IMG/VR virus record: IMGVR_UViG_3300009285_008010
Span: 1 to 23,144 of that record
Source of the DNA: a virus
Strand: one strand, 5' to 3'
Length of the DNA stretch: 23,144 nucleotides
In this document: one piece after another, positions 22,867-23,144 of the stretch
Layout: every line of letters begins with the position of its first letter
How positions within the stretch are numbered: position 1 is the first letter of the stretch
The notes under the pieces: generated by a model
Told to the model about the DNA's origin: nothing
Database searches by the model: none
What the model saw: only the letters and a program-made list of their open reading frames with translations
Program-made: the position numbers and the translations under genes

Positions 22867-23144
22867 TTCCAGTTCCCTTCGTCGATGATCTTCCTGATCG
22901 TCAGGTAGTTGACCTTCTGGTAGACGAGCTGCGCGACGTGGCATCCAGCATCCGTCGCCGACTGCACGCCCCGTTCGTGGTCCTCTACGGCCAGCGCTTC
23001 GCAGGGCCGGACGTTCAACCTCCGACACGCCAGTAGGTACGGGTCCGGCGAAGGCTTGGGACTGACAACGTCCTCGTTGCTGACGGTATCCGTCATGAAT
23101 TGCCGCAATTCAGACCGGTCCAGCAGTGCGTCAACGGACGCGCG
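22863..23144 (-). CDS. HAD-family sugar phosphatase, N-terminus outside window
   Basis: Only the C-terminal 93 residues are present. SPKPSPDPYLLACRRL carries the motif III Lys followed by PxPD, and AVEDHERGVQSATDAGC the motif IV Glu-Asp, as in beta-phosphoglucomutase-like HAD enzymes. Motif I (DxDxT) and most of the cap lie beyond base 23144. These enzymes dephosphorylate or mutate sugar phosphates, which fits a supply step before the nucleotidyltransferase. The stop overlaps the next ATG (ATGA), so the two are probably coupled. Confidence 0.85.
   Translation of the reverse strand, partial: RASVDALLDRSELRQFMTDTVSNEDVVSPKPSPDPYLLACRRLNVRPCEALAVEDHERGVQSATDAGCHVAQLVYQKVNYLTIRKIIDEGNWK

Noticed and set aside
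1-23144. CRISPR arrays, tRNA genes, integrase and attachment sites
   Set aside because: No regularly spaced repeats, cloverleaf-like sequences, recombinase motifs or duplicated att-like cores were noticed on reading either strand.

Overview
The window reads as the late region of a tailed bacteriophage (or prophage) of a GC-rich bacterium. Nearly every gene lies on the minus strand, so transcription runs from high to low coordinates. Genes are packed with 1-8 base overlaps (ATGA, GTGA, TTGA, TGATG) or very short gaps. A tail tube protein, a frameshifted tail chaperone pair and a 1400-residue tape measure in the usual order point to a long tail, more likely siphovirus-like. No host marker or tRNA gene was seen.

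Upstream block, 23144 to 14394: a sugar-nucleotide and glycan gene island. In order of transcription it holds a HAD phosphatase (cut by the window end), a sugar nucleotidyltransferase, a SAM methyltransferase, a WavE-like glycosyltransferase fused to two N-terminal modules, a candidate 28-residue basic peptide, a possible DUF4254-like protein, an NAD-dependent epimerase, an RmlC-like cupin, a small unknown, an RmlD-like reductase, a 41-residue single-span membrane peptide, a WecB-like UDP-GlcNAc 2-epimerase, a basic unknown and a CDP-tyvelose-epimerase-like enzyme. I see no flippase, polymerase or 4,6-dehydratase, so it probably makes or remodels one special sugar rather than a whole polysaccharide.

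Middle block, 14397 to 6374: the last sugar gene overlaps the first neck gene by GTGA, so the island joins the tail module with no visible break. Then come a neck/connector candidate, a virion-morphogenesis (gpG) family protein, a tail-terminator candidate, a 61-residue protein, the tail tube protein, the G and G-T chaperones with a textbook A AAA AAC slippery site and downstream stem-loop, and the tape measure with a recent internal duplication.

Downstream block, 6363 to 1: two tail-tip-type proteins separated by an HNH endonuclease gene on the plus strand, a fossil end of an IS200/IS605 element (TnpB C-terminus plus right-end hairpin, plus strand), two small proteins, and a large LamG-containing protein with a Sec-type signal peptide that runs off the window.

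The most unusual feature is a shared module: the 61-residue protein in the tail operon and the N-terminus of the glycosyltransferase are clearly related (21 of 38 identical by eye). In the glycosyltransferase this module is followed by a TubC_N-like docking domain. This suggests, as inference only, a phage-encoded glycosylation system targeted to virion or host components through docking modules.
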